The notes under the pieces are model-generated. The model had not been told where the DNA came from and made no database searches. It saw only the letters and a list, made by a program, of their open reading frames with translations. Position numbers and translations under genes: made by a program. From Burkholderiales bacterium RIFCSPHIGHO2_01_FULL_63_240 (lineage in GTDB: Bacteria > Pseudomonadota > Gammaproteobacteria > Burkholderiales > Burkholderiaceae_C), in the NCBI GenBank assembly GCA_001770725.1, contig MERU01000002.1, positions 701,901 to 765,900 of the forward strand: a stretch of 64,000 bases of DNA, written 5' to 3'. Positions 28,180 through 36,451 of this stretch are shown in pieces; positions within the stretch are counted from its first letter, which is position 1, and every line of letters starts with the position of its first letter.

Positions 28180-29049
28180 ATGACCGCTTCGTCCTCGCCT
28201 TCGAGCACCCATTCGTTGTCGTCTGCACGCCCGCGCGCCAGCGTGTTCGTGGCCGGCAGCCTGCTGGCGCTCGCCTTGCTCGGTCTGCTGGGCAGCCTGG
28301 TGTGGCACCCGTCCGCCCAGGCCACGACCAACGCCCAGTCCTCGGTCGCCCCCACGACGGGTGCGCCCAGCGACTGGTCACAGCTCAGCGCATCGCAGCG
28401 CAAGGCCCTGGCACCCCTGGCATCGCAATGGGCCAGCCTGGCGCCGTCCAGCCGCGTGAAATGGGTCGAAGTGGCCCGCCGCTTCAACCAGCTCGCCCCG
28501 GCCGAGCAGGCTCGCTTGCAAGAGCGCATGGCCAGCTGGGCCGCCCTGCCATCCGACCAGCGCGGTGAGGCCCGCCTGCGTTACCAGCAATCGCGCCAGC
28601 TGCCCGCCGGCCAGCGACAGGAAAAGTGGCAGGCCTACCAGGCCTTGTCCAACGAAGAAAAGCAGGACCTCGGTCGTCAGGCTCAGCGCCGCAGCAAACC
28701 GGTGATGCTGCCCGACCGGGTGGCCGGCCCGCGTGAGCCGGCACAGGCCTACGGCAACAAGCGAGCGACCAGCGCCTCGGGCTCGCCCGCCAAGTCCAAC
28801 ACCGTCCCCAATGCCGTGACGGCCAGCCCCCGGCAACCCACGGTCGTCTCCCCCGCCACGGTCAAGGCCGGCTCAGGCGCCACCACCAACCTGGTCACCC
28901 GGCGACCTTCGCCCCCCATGCACCAGCAAGTGGGCATGCCCAAGGTCAACGCGGCCAAGGGCTCGGTCGACCCGGTGACGTTGTTGCCGCGCACCGGCGC
29001 CCAGGGCGCCGCCATGGCCAGCCTGCCCGCATCGGGGCAGCGCCCCTGA
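28180..29049 (+). CDS. DUF3106 domain protein, secreted or membrane-anchored
   Basis: A 289-residue protein. An N-terminal hydrophobic segment (about residues 21-41, SVFVAGSLLALALLGLLGSLVW) is a signal or anchor. The DUF3106 domain (about 65-170) has repeats of the type W-x-L-s-x-x-Q-R-x-x-L-x-P-L: DWSQLSASQRKALAPL, KWVEVARRFNQLAPAEQARL and KWQAYQALSNEEKQDL. The rest is a Pro/Ser/Ala-rich, basic, disordered tail. Function is unknown. It begins 13 bases after the DUF3619 gene, so it belongs to the sigma factor operon. A longer in-frame start exists but would overlap that gene. Confidence 0.8.
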   Translation: MTASSSPSSTHSLSSARPRASVFVAGSLLALALLGLLGSLVWHPSAQATTNAQSSVAPTTGAPSDWSQLSASQRKALAPLASQWASLAPSSRVKWVEVARRFNQLAPAEQARLQERMASWAALPSDQRGEARLRYQQSRQLPAGQRQEKWQAYQALSNEEKQDLGRQAQRRSKPVMLPDRVAGPREPAQAYGNKRATSASGSPAKSNTVPNAVTASPRQPTVVSPATVKAGSGATTNLVTRRPSPPMHQQVGMPKVNAAKGSVDPVTLLPRTGAQGAAMASLPASGQRP

Positions 29050-29109
29050 GTCAGACAGCAGGGCGCCAACAGCGGTGATATCGTTCGCGGCTGTTGATCG
29101 CCTGAACCC

Positions 29110-29667
29110 ATGTCCGTCTTTTCCATCCCTTCCCAGGGCGGCCTGAGCGCGGCCCAGCTGAGCGCCCGCGCCCAAGGCCCCGCAGCCCCCCTCGCCCGCC
29201 GCCTGGCGGCCTTCACTTATGAGGGCGTGCTCCTTTTCGGCCTCGTCATGGCGGTCGGTGCGCTCTACAGCATCGCGATCGGGCAGCGCCATGGCCTGCA
29301 GGGCCGCGAAGGCATGATGGCGGCGCAGTTCATCGCACTGGCCGCCTACTTCATCTGGTTCTGGACCCATGGTGGGCAAACCCTGGCGATGCGCACCTGG
29401 CAGGTGCGCCTGCTCAGCGCCTCAGGTGGCCCCATTTCGCTGTGGCAGGCGCTCACGCGCTTCCTGCTGTCCTGGCTGTGGTTCATGCCCGCCTGGCTGG
29501 CGGCCTGGCTGGCCGGCTGGCATCAGTCCAAGTACCTGTTTGGCGGCATGCTGGTGTGGATCCTGTTCTACGCCGGCATCTCGCGGTTGCTGCCCCAGCA
29601 GCAGTTCCTGCACGACCTCGTCTGCGGCACCAGGGTCATCGATCACCGCGATCAAGTGCCAGCCTGA
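29110..29667 (+). CDS. RDD family integral membrane protein
   Basis: A 185-residue membrane protein with the RDD family layout: PLARRLAAFTYEGVLLFGLV at the first helix, WTHGGQTLAMRTWQVRLLSASGG after the second, further helices through FLLSWLWFMPAWLAAWLAGW, then LHDLVCGTRVID near the end. RDD proteins are poorly understood; some act in ion transport. It is fourth in the sigma factor block, 60 bases after the DUF3106 gene. Confidence 0.87.
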   Translation: MSVFSIPSQGGLSAAQLSARAQGPAAPLARRLAAFTYEGVLLFGLVMAVGALYSIAIGQRHGLQGREGMMAAQFIALAAYFIWFWTHGGQTLAMRTWQVRLLSASGGPISLWQALTRFLLSWLWFMPAWLAAWLAGWHQSKYLFGGMLVWILFYAGISRLLPQQQFLHDLVCGTRVIDHRDQVPA

Positions 29668-29712
29668 TGCCAACGCGCTCGCTGGCGGCTCACCTCTTCT
29701 TCGAGTCTCTAC

Positions 29713-30324
29713 ATGACCTTTTCCCTCTGTGTTTACTGCGGCTCCCGCGATGGCCTGGAACCGGCTCACCTGGCCGCGGCCCGTGAAGTGGGACGTGAAA
29801 TCGGTCGGCGCGGCTGGCGCCTGGTCTATGGCGGTGGTCACACCGGCCTGATGGGCGCGGTCGCCGACGCTGCCCTGGCCGCTGGCGCCAAGGTCATCGG
29901 GATCATCCCCGACCGCCTCATCGAGCGCGAGCTGGGCCACGGTGGCGTGACCGAGTTGCAGGTGGTCGGCAGCATGCACGAGCGCAAGCACAAGATGGCC
30001 GAGCAGTCGGACGCCTTCGTGGCCCTGCCAGGGGGCATCGGCACCATGGAAGAGATCTTCGAGATCTGGACCTGGCGCCAGCTCGGCTACCACAACAAGT
30101 CCCTGGGACTGCTCAACGTGGGCGGCTACTACGACGACCTGCTGCGCTTCATTGAACGAAGCCAGGACAGCGGCTTCCTGTGGCCGGACGTTCAGGCCTT
30201 GCTGCAGGTCGACACCGACATCAACCGCCTGCTCGACAACCTAGCGACAGAAGCTGCCACCCTGAAAGCACAAACGCCACCCGACCAGCTCACTGGCCCG
30301 GGTGGCGTTGCGCCGGGAACCTGA
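29713..30324 (+). CDS. LOG family nucleotide 5'-monophosphate phosphoribohydrolase
   Basis: A 203-residue Rossmann-fold enzyme of the LOG (TIGR00730) family, which cleaves nucleoside 5'-monophosphates to base plus ribose phosphate. The defining motif PGGIGTMEEIFE (about residues 103-114) is intact, with YGGGHTGLMG (about 40-49) binding the phosphate. Bacterial members are often named lysine-decarboxylase-like, which is misleading. The 3' end of the coding region contains an inverted repeat that appears to serve as terminator for the convergent glnB gene. Confidence 0.9.
   Translation: MTFSLCVYCGSRDGLEPAHLAAAREVGREIGRRGWRLVYGGGHTGLMGAVADAALAAGAKVIGIIPDRLIERELGHGGVTELQVVGSMHERKHKMAEQSDAFVALPGGIGTMEEIFEIWTWRQLGYHNKSLGLLNVGGYYDDLLRFIERSQDSGFLWPDVQALLQVDTDINRLLDNLATEAATLKAQTPPDQLTGPGGVAPGT
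30265..30309 (-). terminator. glnB terminator lying inside the LOG coding end
   Basis: A perfect 10-bp stem (AACGCCACCC with GGGTGGCGTT, 30273-30309) has a 17-base loop. On the minus strand it is followed by TGTGCTTTC after the stem's own TT, a weak U-rich run. It starts 23 bases past the glnB stop and lies within the last 52 bases of the convergent LOG gene. Confidence 0.5.
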
Positions 30325-30331
30325 CCTGGGG

Positions 30332-30709
<378 letters not shown>

Positions 30710-30725
30710 TTAAGCACGACTGCCG

Positions 30726-32435
30726 TCATGCACGAAAGCGCGAGGTGATGGGATAACGCCAGTCTCGCCCGAACGCGCGGTGCGTGATGCGGATGCCAAT
30801 GGGCGCCTGACGGCGCTTGTACTCGTTGAGCTTGATCAGGCGGGTGACCTTGTCGACGTCGGCGGGGGCAAAACCAGCGGCCACGATCTGCTCGATGGAC
30901 TGGTCCTGCTCCATGTAGCGCTCGAGGATGGCGTCGAGCACGTCGTACTCGGGCAGGCTGTCCTGGTCGGTCTGGTCGGGGCGCAGCTCGGCCGAGGGCG
31001 GGCGCGTGATGATGCGCTCGGGGATGGGCTCGACCTGCCCCGCGGCCTTGGCCTGGGCGTTGCGCCAGCGCGAAAGGCGGTACACCAGCGTCTTGGCCAG
31101 GTCCTTGATGACGGCAAAGCCACCAGCCATGTCGCCATACAGCGTGCAGTAGCCCGTGGCCATCTCGCTCTTGTTGCCCGTGGTCAGAACGATGGCGCCG
31201 GTCTTGTTGGACAGGGCCATGAGCAGGGTGCCGCGGATGCGCGCCTGGATGTTTTCTTCGGTGGTGTCCTCGGCGCGGCCGACGAACAAGGGCGCCAGAG
31301 AGGTCTTGAAAGCCTCGAACTCGGGCGCGATGGCGATCTCGTCGTGCCGCACCCCCAGGCGATCGGCCATGTCACGCGCGTCGATCCAGGAGATGTCGGC
31401 CGTGTAGGGCGAAGGCATCATCACGGTGCGCACCTTGTCGGCGCCCAGGGCGTCGACCGCGATGGCGAGCACCAGGGCCGAATCGATGCCGCCCGACAGC
31501 CCGATGATGGCCCCTGGAAAGCCGTTCTTGCCCAGGTAGTCGCGCACGCCGGTGACCAGGGCCTGCCAGATCTCGGCCTCGGGCGACAGCGGTGCGGCGA
31601 TGGCCCCTCCGACGTGGCCGTCAAGCTGCACGCGCAGGTGCAGCGTGGTGGCCTCGAAACTGGGCGCACGGGCCATGACCTGCCCGGAAGCATCGACCGC
31701 GAACGAAGCCCCGTCGAACACGACCTCGTCCTGACCACCCGCGAGGTGGGCATAAAGCAGCGGCAGGCGCACCTGACGGGCGCGTTCGCCCATGCGCTGC
31801 TCGCGCTCGGCCAGTTTGCCGGCGTGAAAAGGCGAAGCGTTGAGCACGACCAGGGCTTGCGCACCTGCCGCCGCGGCGGCTTGGGCGGGCTCGTCGAACC
31901 AGGCGTCTTCACAGATGAGCACGCCCACCCTCCAGCCATCGGCGTCCACCACCAGGGGAGGCAGCCCCACCTCGCGACCGCTGACGAAGTAGCGGCGCTC
32001 GTCGAAGACCTGGTAGTTGGGCAACTCGCGCTTGGCGTAGGTGGCCTGCACCTGCCCACCCTGGATGACGCTGGCGGCATTGAGCAGGCGCGGCACGGCG
32101 TGCGAACGGCTGCGCACACCTTCGTCACGATGACGCTGCGGATGCCCGATGATCAGCGTCATGCCGCTCAGGTCGGCCAGGTCGGCAGCGAGCTGGGACA
32201 AAGCCGCTTCACAGGCGCGCAGGAAGGCAGGGCGCAGCAGCAGGTCCTCAGGGGGGTAGCCGCACAGGGCCATTTCCGGCGTCACCACCAGGCGCGCGCC
32301 TTCGTCGTAGGCTTGGCGGGTGGCCTCGGTGATGAGGCGCGCGTTGCCGGCCAGGTCGCCGACAACGGGGTTGATTTGCAACAGGGCCGCGTGGAGCACG
32401 GGAGCGGCCTCAGGGGTCACAGCGTTCATGGACAT
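30726..32435 (-). CDS. nadE: Glutamine-dependent NAD(+) synthase
   Basis: A 569-residue two-domain enzyme. Residues 15-275 are a nitrilase-type glutaminase with triad Glu54, Lys135 and Cys175. Residues 295-569 are the synthetase with the ATP-binding SGGIDSA (314-320) and TTGNKSEMATGYCTLYGDMAGGF. It amidates deamido-NAD using ammonia channelled from glutamine, the last step of NAD synthesis. Two nearby ATG codons (32435 and 32429) could start it and neither has a strong ribosome site. Its start lies 52 bases from the divergent FemAB-like gene. Confidence 0.96.
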   Translation of the reverse strand: MSMNAVTPEAAPVLHAALLQINPVVGDLAGNARLITEATRQAYDEGARLVVTPEMALCGYPPEDLLLRPAFLRACEAALSQLAADLADLSGMTLIIGHPQRHRDEGVRSRSHAVPRLLNAASVIQGGQVQATYAKRELPNYQVFDERRYFVSGREVGLPPLVVDADGWRVGVLICEDAWFDEPAQAAAAAGAQALVVLNASPFHAGKLAEREQRMGERARQVRLPLLYAHLAGGQDEVVFDGASFAVDASGQVMARAPSFEATTLHLRVQLDGHVGGAIAAPLSPEAEIWQALVTGVRDYLGKNGFPGAIIGLSGGIDSALVLAIAVDALGADKVRTVMMPSPYTADISWIDARDMADRLGVRHDEIAIAPEFEAFKTSLAPLFVGRAEDTTEENIQARIRGTLLMALSNKTGAIVLTTGNKSEMATGYCTLYGDMAGGFAVIKDLAKTLVYRLSRWRNAQAKAAGQVEPIPERIITRPPSAELRPDQTDQDSLPEYDVLDAILERYMEQDQSIEQIVAAGFAPADVDKVTRLIKLNEYKRRQAPIGIRITHRAFGRDWRYPITSRFRA

Positions 32436-32487
32436 GGATCAGGCAGACAGCGCACGAAGCGCACCAAGCGCACAGAGGCAAGCCAGC

Positions 32488-33720
32488 ATGGTACCGGCAG
32501 AGGGCCCGCTCGCGTGGCTCGACCACCCTTCGCAGGTGGACTCGACCGAGTGGGACGCGCTGGTGGCAGGCATCGAAGGTGGCACGCCCTTCTTGCGCCA
32601 TGGCTTCCTGCAGGCCATGGTCGACAGTGGCAGCGCCTGCGCCGACACCGGCTGGCAGCCGCGCTTTCTGGTCGTGCGCGATGGCACGAGCCGCCTGATC
32701 GGCGCCTGTCCTGTCTTCCTGAAATCGCACTCCTACGGCGAGTACGTGTTCGACTGGGCCTGGGCCGATGCCCACGACCGTGCGCTGGCCGCGCACGGGC
32801 ATCGCTATTTTCCCAAGCTGTTGTCGGCCTCTCCCTTCTCGCCGATCCCCGGTGTGCGCCTGCTGGTGCACCCCACGCTCGCCCCCGCCGAGCAAGCCAG
32901 GGTGCGCAAGCAGATGCTCGCGGCACTGAGCCAGGCCTGCGAAGACGAAGGCTGGTCCTCGGCCCACCTGCTGTTCGTGTCGCCCGATGAAGCCCGGCTG
33001 GCCGAAGAAGGGGGCTGGCTCGTGCGGCAAGGGGTGCAGTTTCATTGGCACAACCGCGAACCCGAGCCCTACACCAGCTTCGAGGACTTCCTTGCCAGCT
33101 TGCAGCGCGACAAGCGCAAAAAGGTGCAGCAAGAGCGGCGCAAGGTGCGCGAAGCCGGTGTCACCTTCGATGTGCTCGAAGGCGCGGCCATCACCGAAGG
33201 TGACTGGGACTTCTTTCATCGCTGCTACACTCGCACCTACCTCGAACACGGTCAACGGCCCTACCTCGATCGGGCCTTTTGGACGCTGGCCAGCCAGGCC
33301 GGGCCCGAGCAATGGGTGATGTTCGTTGCCAGCCAGGGCGGCGAGCGCATCGCGGCATCGCTGCTGGCGGTGGACCCGCTCAACCGCCTGGCCTTCGGCC
33401 GCTACTGGGGTGCCTTGCAGACGGTGTCCTGCCTGCACTTCGAGGCCTGCTACCACCAGCCTCTGGCCTGGTGCATCGAGCGTGGCTTGCGCCGCTTCGA
33501 AGGCGGCGCGCAAGGCGAGCACAAGCTGGCGCGGGGCCTGCTGCCCAGCCCGACGCGGTCGGTGCACTGGCTGCGCCACCCCGGTCTGCGCGAGGCCGTG
33601 GCCGATTTCTTGCATCGTGAATCGCAAGGCATCGGCCGCTACGTGGACGAGCTCGAGGAGAGGGCACCGTTCAAACCCTCTGGCGAGTCAGCGCAAGCAG
33701 GTGCAAGATCCTCCGAATAA
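32488..33720 (+). CDS. FemAB-like / peptidogalycan biosynthesis-recognition GNAT protein
   Basis: A 410-residue protein of the PF04339 family (formerly DUF482), related to FemAB/GNAT acyltransferases. Recognisable segments are GGTPFLRHGFLQAM (about 28-41), YGEYVFDWAWADAH, the basic DKRKKVQQERRKVREAG (about 208-224), and FEGGAQGEHKLARGLLP near the end. The substrate is unknown; a role in envelope or exopolysaccharide modification is only suggested by the family. I chose ATG 32488 because GAGG lies ten bases upstream. A longer start at 32428 would overlap the divergent nadE start. Confidence 0.82.
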   Translation: MVPAEGPLAWLDHPSQVDSTEWDALVAGIEGGTPFLRHGFLQAMVDSGSACADTGWQPRFLVVRDGTSRLIGACPVFLKSHSYGEYVFDWAWADAHDRALAAHGHRYFPKLLSASPFSPIPGVRLLVHPTLAPAEQARVRKQMLAALSQACEDEGWSSAHLLFVSPDEARLAEEGGWLVRQGVQFHWHNREPEPYTSFEDFLASLQRDKRKKVQQERRKVREAGVTFDVLEGAAITEGDWDFFHRCYTRTYLEHGQRPYLDRAFWTLASQAGPEQWVMFVASQGGERIAASLLAVDPLNRLAFGRYWGALQTVSCLHFEACYHQPLAWCIERGLRRFEGGAQGEHKLARGLLPSPTRSVHWLRHPGLREAVADFLHRESQGIGRYVDELEERAPFKPSGESAQAGARSSE

Positions 33721-33738
33721 ATCAGGCTGAGACCCGCC

Positions 33739-34272
33739 ATGCAAGCGCAAACAACGCCGGGGCCCCGCACGCCCGGCCTGCCCACCATCCTCGACATCGA
33801 GGCCTCCGGCTTCGGTCCGGGCAGCTACCCCATCGAAGTCGGCTTTGTCACCAGCGAAGGCAAGGCATGGTGCAGCCTGATTCGCCCCGAGGCCGACTGG
33901 CTTCACTGGGATCAGGAGGCCGCCGCCATGCACGGCATCACCCGTGCGCACATCGAGCGGCACGGCCGCAGCGTGGGGGACATCGCCGCTGCGCTGAACG
34001 AGCGCCTGCGCGGCCAGACCGTCTATTCCGATGCCTGGGCCCACGACTACACCTGGCTCAACCGCATCTACGAATCGGCCGAGCGCTCCCCCAGCTTCAA
34101 GCTCGACAACCTGCGGGCCCTGCTCGACGACCAGCAGGCCGCCCACTGGCACGAAGTCAAGGCGACCTTGCTCGGCACGCTTGGCAGTCAGCGACATCGG
34201 GCCAGCGCCGACGCACGCCTGCTGCAGCAGACCTTCCTGGCTGTGCAGGCCTGGCGCACGGCAGAAGCCTGA
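33739..34272 (+). CDS. DnaQ-like 3'-5' exonuclease domain protein
   Basis: A 177-residue protein with the DEDDh exonuclease motifs: Exo I DIEASG (Asp19, Glu21), Exo II YSDAWAHDYTWL (Asp102 or Asp107), and Exo III HRASADA with His and Asp near residues 155-160. It is a stand-alone domain without polymerase or RNase T-like extensions, so it may trim RNA or DNA ends. It follows the FemAB-like gene by 18 bases and could be co-transcribed with it. Confidence 0.83.
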   Translation: MQAQTTPGPRTPGLPTILDIEASGFGPGSYPIEVGFVTSEGKAWCSLIRPEADWLHWDQEAAAMHGITRAHIERHGRSVGDIAAALNERLRGQTVYSDAWAHDYTWLNRIYESAERSPSFKLDNLRALLDDQQAAHWHEVKATLLGTLGSQRHRASADARLLQQTFLAVQAWRTAEA

Positions 34273-34383
34273 GTCAAGGCCGAGTCAAGCTCAAAACAGC
34301 GCAAAAAAGCCCCTGGACCGCTCAAGTCATCCAAAAGGGTGACCGAAATCCCCATCACTGTGTTTTCTCCAGTCGGGGTGTCC

Positions 34384-36303
34384 ATGTCGTCGCTGATGTC
34401 TTCGGTGAGCATGGGGACGCCCACCAGCCCCTTTCATCCGGCCCACCGGGCCTCCGGGCTCGTGTCGCTGGCCTGCCTTGCCGCAGGGCTTGCGTTGACG
34501 TCCTCTCATCATGTGCCGGTCCAGGTGGCCGGCTTCTTCCTGGCCGGGGCCACCGGCTGGATGAGCTGGCGGGCCCACGCCCGCATGCGCCGGGCGCTTG
34601 ACCTCGCCCACCACAACGAGGCCACCTGGCAGGCTTGCCTGCAGGGCAGCCAGGACGCCGTCATGGTGCTGGAGCGCCGCAATGACATGATGGGCCGGTT
34701 CATGGGCTACACGGTCGTGCAGGCCAACCATCAGGCCCATCGGCTTTTCCGCACCGATGGGCTGCCGCTGGTGGGGCAACTGCTCAAGGACGTGGTGCCC
34801 GAGGGCGAACATGGCAATTTCCACCAACGGGTCAGGCTCGCTGCCGAATCGGGCCAGGCGCAGGTCGACGAGCAGGCCAGCCCATCGCCCGAGCGCAGCA
34901 GCCGCCAGCGCTGGCTGCACCACCAGATCATCCCGCTGCCCTCGGGCATGGCGCTGATCTCGCGCGACACCACCGAAGTGCACGAATCCATGCAGGCCCT
35001 GCGAGAGCAGGAAACCTTCTACCGCAGCGCGGTCGACAGCTTGCCGATGGCGCTCTACGCCCGCAGCGCACGCGCCCACAACAAGGGACGCTACATCGTC
35101 TGGAACCGACAAGCCTCGGACATCATGCAGATGCCGGCCGAACAGGTGCTGGGCCGCAGGGCCAGCGACGTGATGCCGGCCGAGATCGCGCAGCGCGGCG
35201 ACGCGCAGGACCAGCAGGTGCTGGACGACCCTCGCACGCACTTCTTCCCCAACCTGGTCTTTCGCACCCCGCAAGGCGAGCGACTGATCGACCTGATCAA
35301 GGCCCCGGTCTATGGCGTCGATGGTCAGCTCGACCACATCCTGTCGATCGCCACCGACGTGACCGAGAGCCGCCGCGCCGCCGAGCAGCTCAAGCTGGCC
35401 TCGCGCGTGATGGAGGAGACCGCCGACGCGGTGGTCGTCAGCGATGCCCTCGACCGCATCGTCATGGTCAACCCCGCTTTCCTCAAGATGATGGGACTGA
35501 GCCGCGCGGCGGTGATCGGCCAGAGTGCCGAACTGTTGGGCATGACCCCGCTGCGCGAAAGCCACCTGCCAGGCATCGAAGACGCCCTGAAAAGCGGGCG
35601 CCGCTGGACAGGCGAATGCGCCCTCGTCGGCCTCGAAGGCCGCTCGCTGGAAACCTGGCTGACCGTCACCACCCTTCGCGGCGACGACCAGCGCCTGTCG
35701 CAGCACATCCGCGTGCTGACCGACATCTCGGTGCTCAAAGCACAGCAACGCGAGCTGGCGGAACAGGCTCGCCGCGACAGCCTGACCGGGTTGCCCAACC
35801 GCCGCGTGTTCGTCGAACGCCTGCGTCAGGGCATGGCCCGCGCGCGTCGCCAGCCGCAGACCCTGGCGGTGATGTTCATCGACCTCGACGGGTTCAAGGC
35901 CATCAACGATCGGCTCGGCCACGCAGCGGGCGACCGCCTGCTCATCGAAGTGGCCACGCGGCTGGAATCATCGGTGCGCGACACCGACTGCGTCTGCCGC
36001 CTGGCGGGTGACGAGTTCACCGTGATCCTCGAGGGCGCCGGTCACCCGACCGAGGTGCACCGCATCGGCCAGCGCATCCTGGATCGACTTGGCCAGCCCT
36101 GCGTGATCGGCAATGAAACCGTTTGGCCAGGCGCCAGCATTGGTGCGACGCTGTTCGAGGCGCAGGACACCCACGACAGCCTGTGTCAGCGCGCCGACGC
36201 TGCGATGTACACCGCCAAGCGTGCCGGCAAAGCCCGCTTCGTGCTCGCGGGGGAAGAGGTGGCACCGCATCACCCCCCATCGGTGCAACAGGCCTGCGCC
36301 TGA
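34384..36303 (+). CDS. PAS-PAS-GGDEF diguanylate cyclase, membrane-anchored
   Basis: About 639 residues. Two hydrophobic segments (about residues 22-38 and 45-60) anchor it. Three PAS-like regions follow (about 75-200, 210-340, 350-460), and the GGDEF domain begins at DSLTGLPNRRVF. The signature is AGDEF rather than GGDEF. The substrate-binding DLDGFKAINDRLGH is intact and an RxxD inhibitory site (RDTD) sits five residues before AGDEF. AGDEF variants can be active, so it probably makes cyclic di-GMP in response to a PAS-sensed signal. The start is uncertain: ATG 34384 or GTG 34339. No EAL domain. Confidence 0.85.
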   Translation: MSSLMSSVSMGTPTSPFHPAHRASGLVSLACLAAGLALTSSHHVPVQVAGFFLAGATGWMSWRAHARMRRALDLAHHNEATWQACLQGSQDAVMVLERRNDMMGRFMGYTVVQANHQAHRLFRTDGLPLVGQLLKDVVPEGEHGNFHQRVRLAAESGQAQVDEQASPSPERSSRQRWLHHQIIPLPSGMALISRDTTEVHESMQALREQETFYRSAVDSLPMALYARSARAHNKGRYIVWNRQASDIMQMPAEQVLGRRASDVMPAEIAQRGDAQDQQVLDDPRTHFFPNLVFRTPQGERLIDLIKAPVYGVDGQLDHILSIATDVTESRRAAEQLKLASRVMEETADAVVVSDALDRIVMVNPAFLKMMGLSRAAVIGQSAELLGMTPLRESHLPGIEDALKSGRRWTGECALVGLEGRSLETWLTVTTLRGDDQRLSQHIRVLTDISVLKAQQRELAEQARRDSLTGLPNRRVFVERLRQGMARARRQPQTLAVMFIDLDGFKAINDRLGHAAGDRLLIEVATRLESSVRDTDCVCRLAGDEFTVILEGAGHPTEVHRIGQRILDRLGQPCVIGNETVWPGASIGATLFEAQDTHDSLCQRADAAMYTAKRAGKARFVLAGEEVAPHHPPSVQQACA

Positions 36304-36451
36304 GGGACCTGTTCCCCGCGATCGAGGGGCGCACCACAACGGTGCCAGGCATCCGCCATCCGGATCACCCTGGTATAAACACCGAGCCCCACCCGACGGC
36401 CTGCTGGATGCAGGTTGTCGGCGTTTCGCCCACCCTTCCCTTTTGTCGCGC

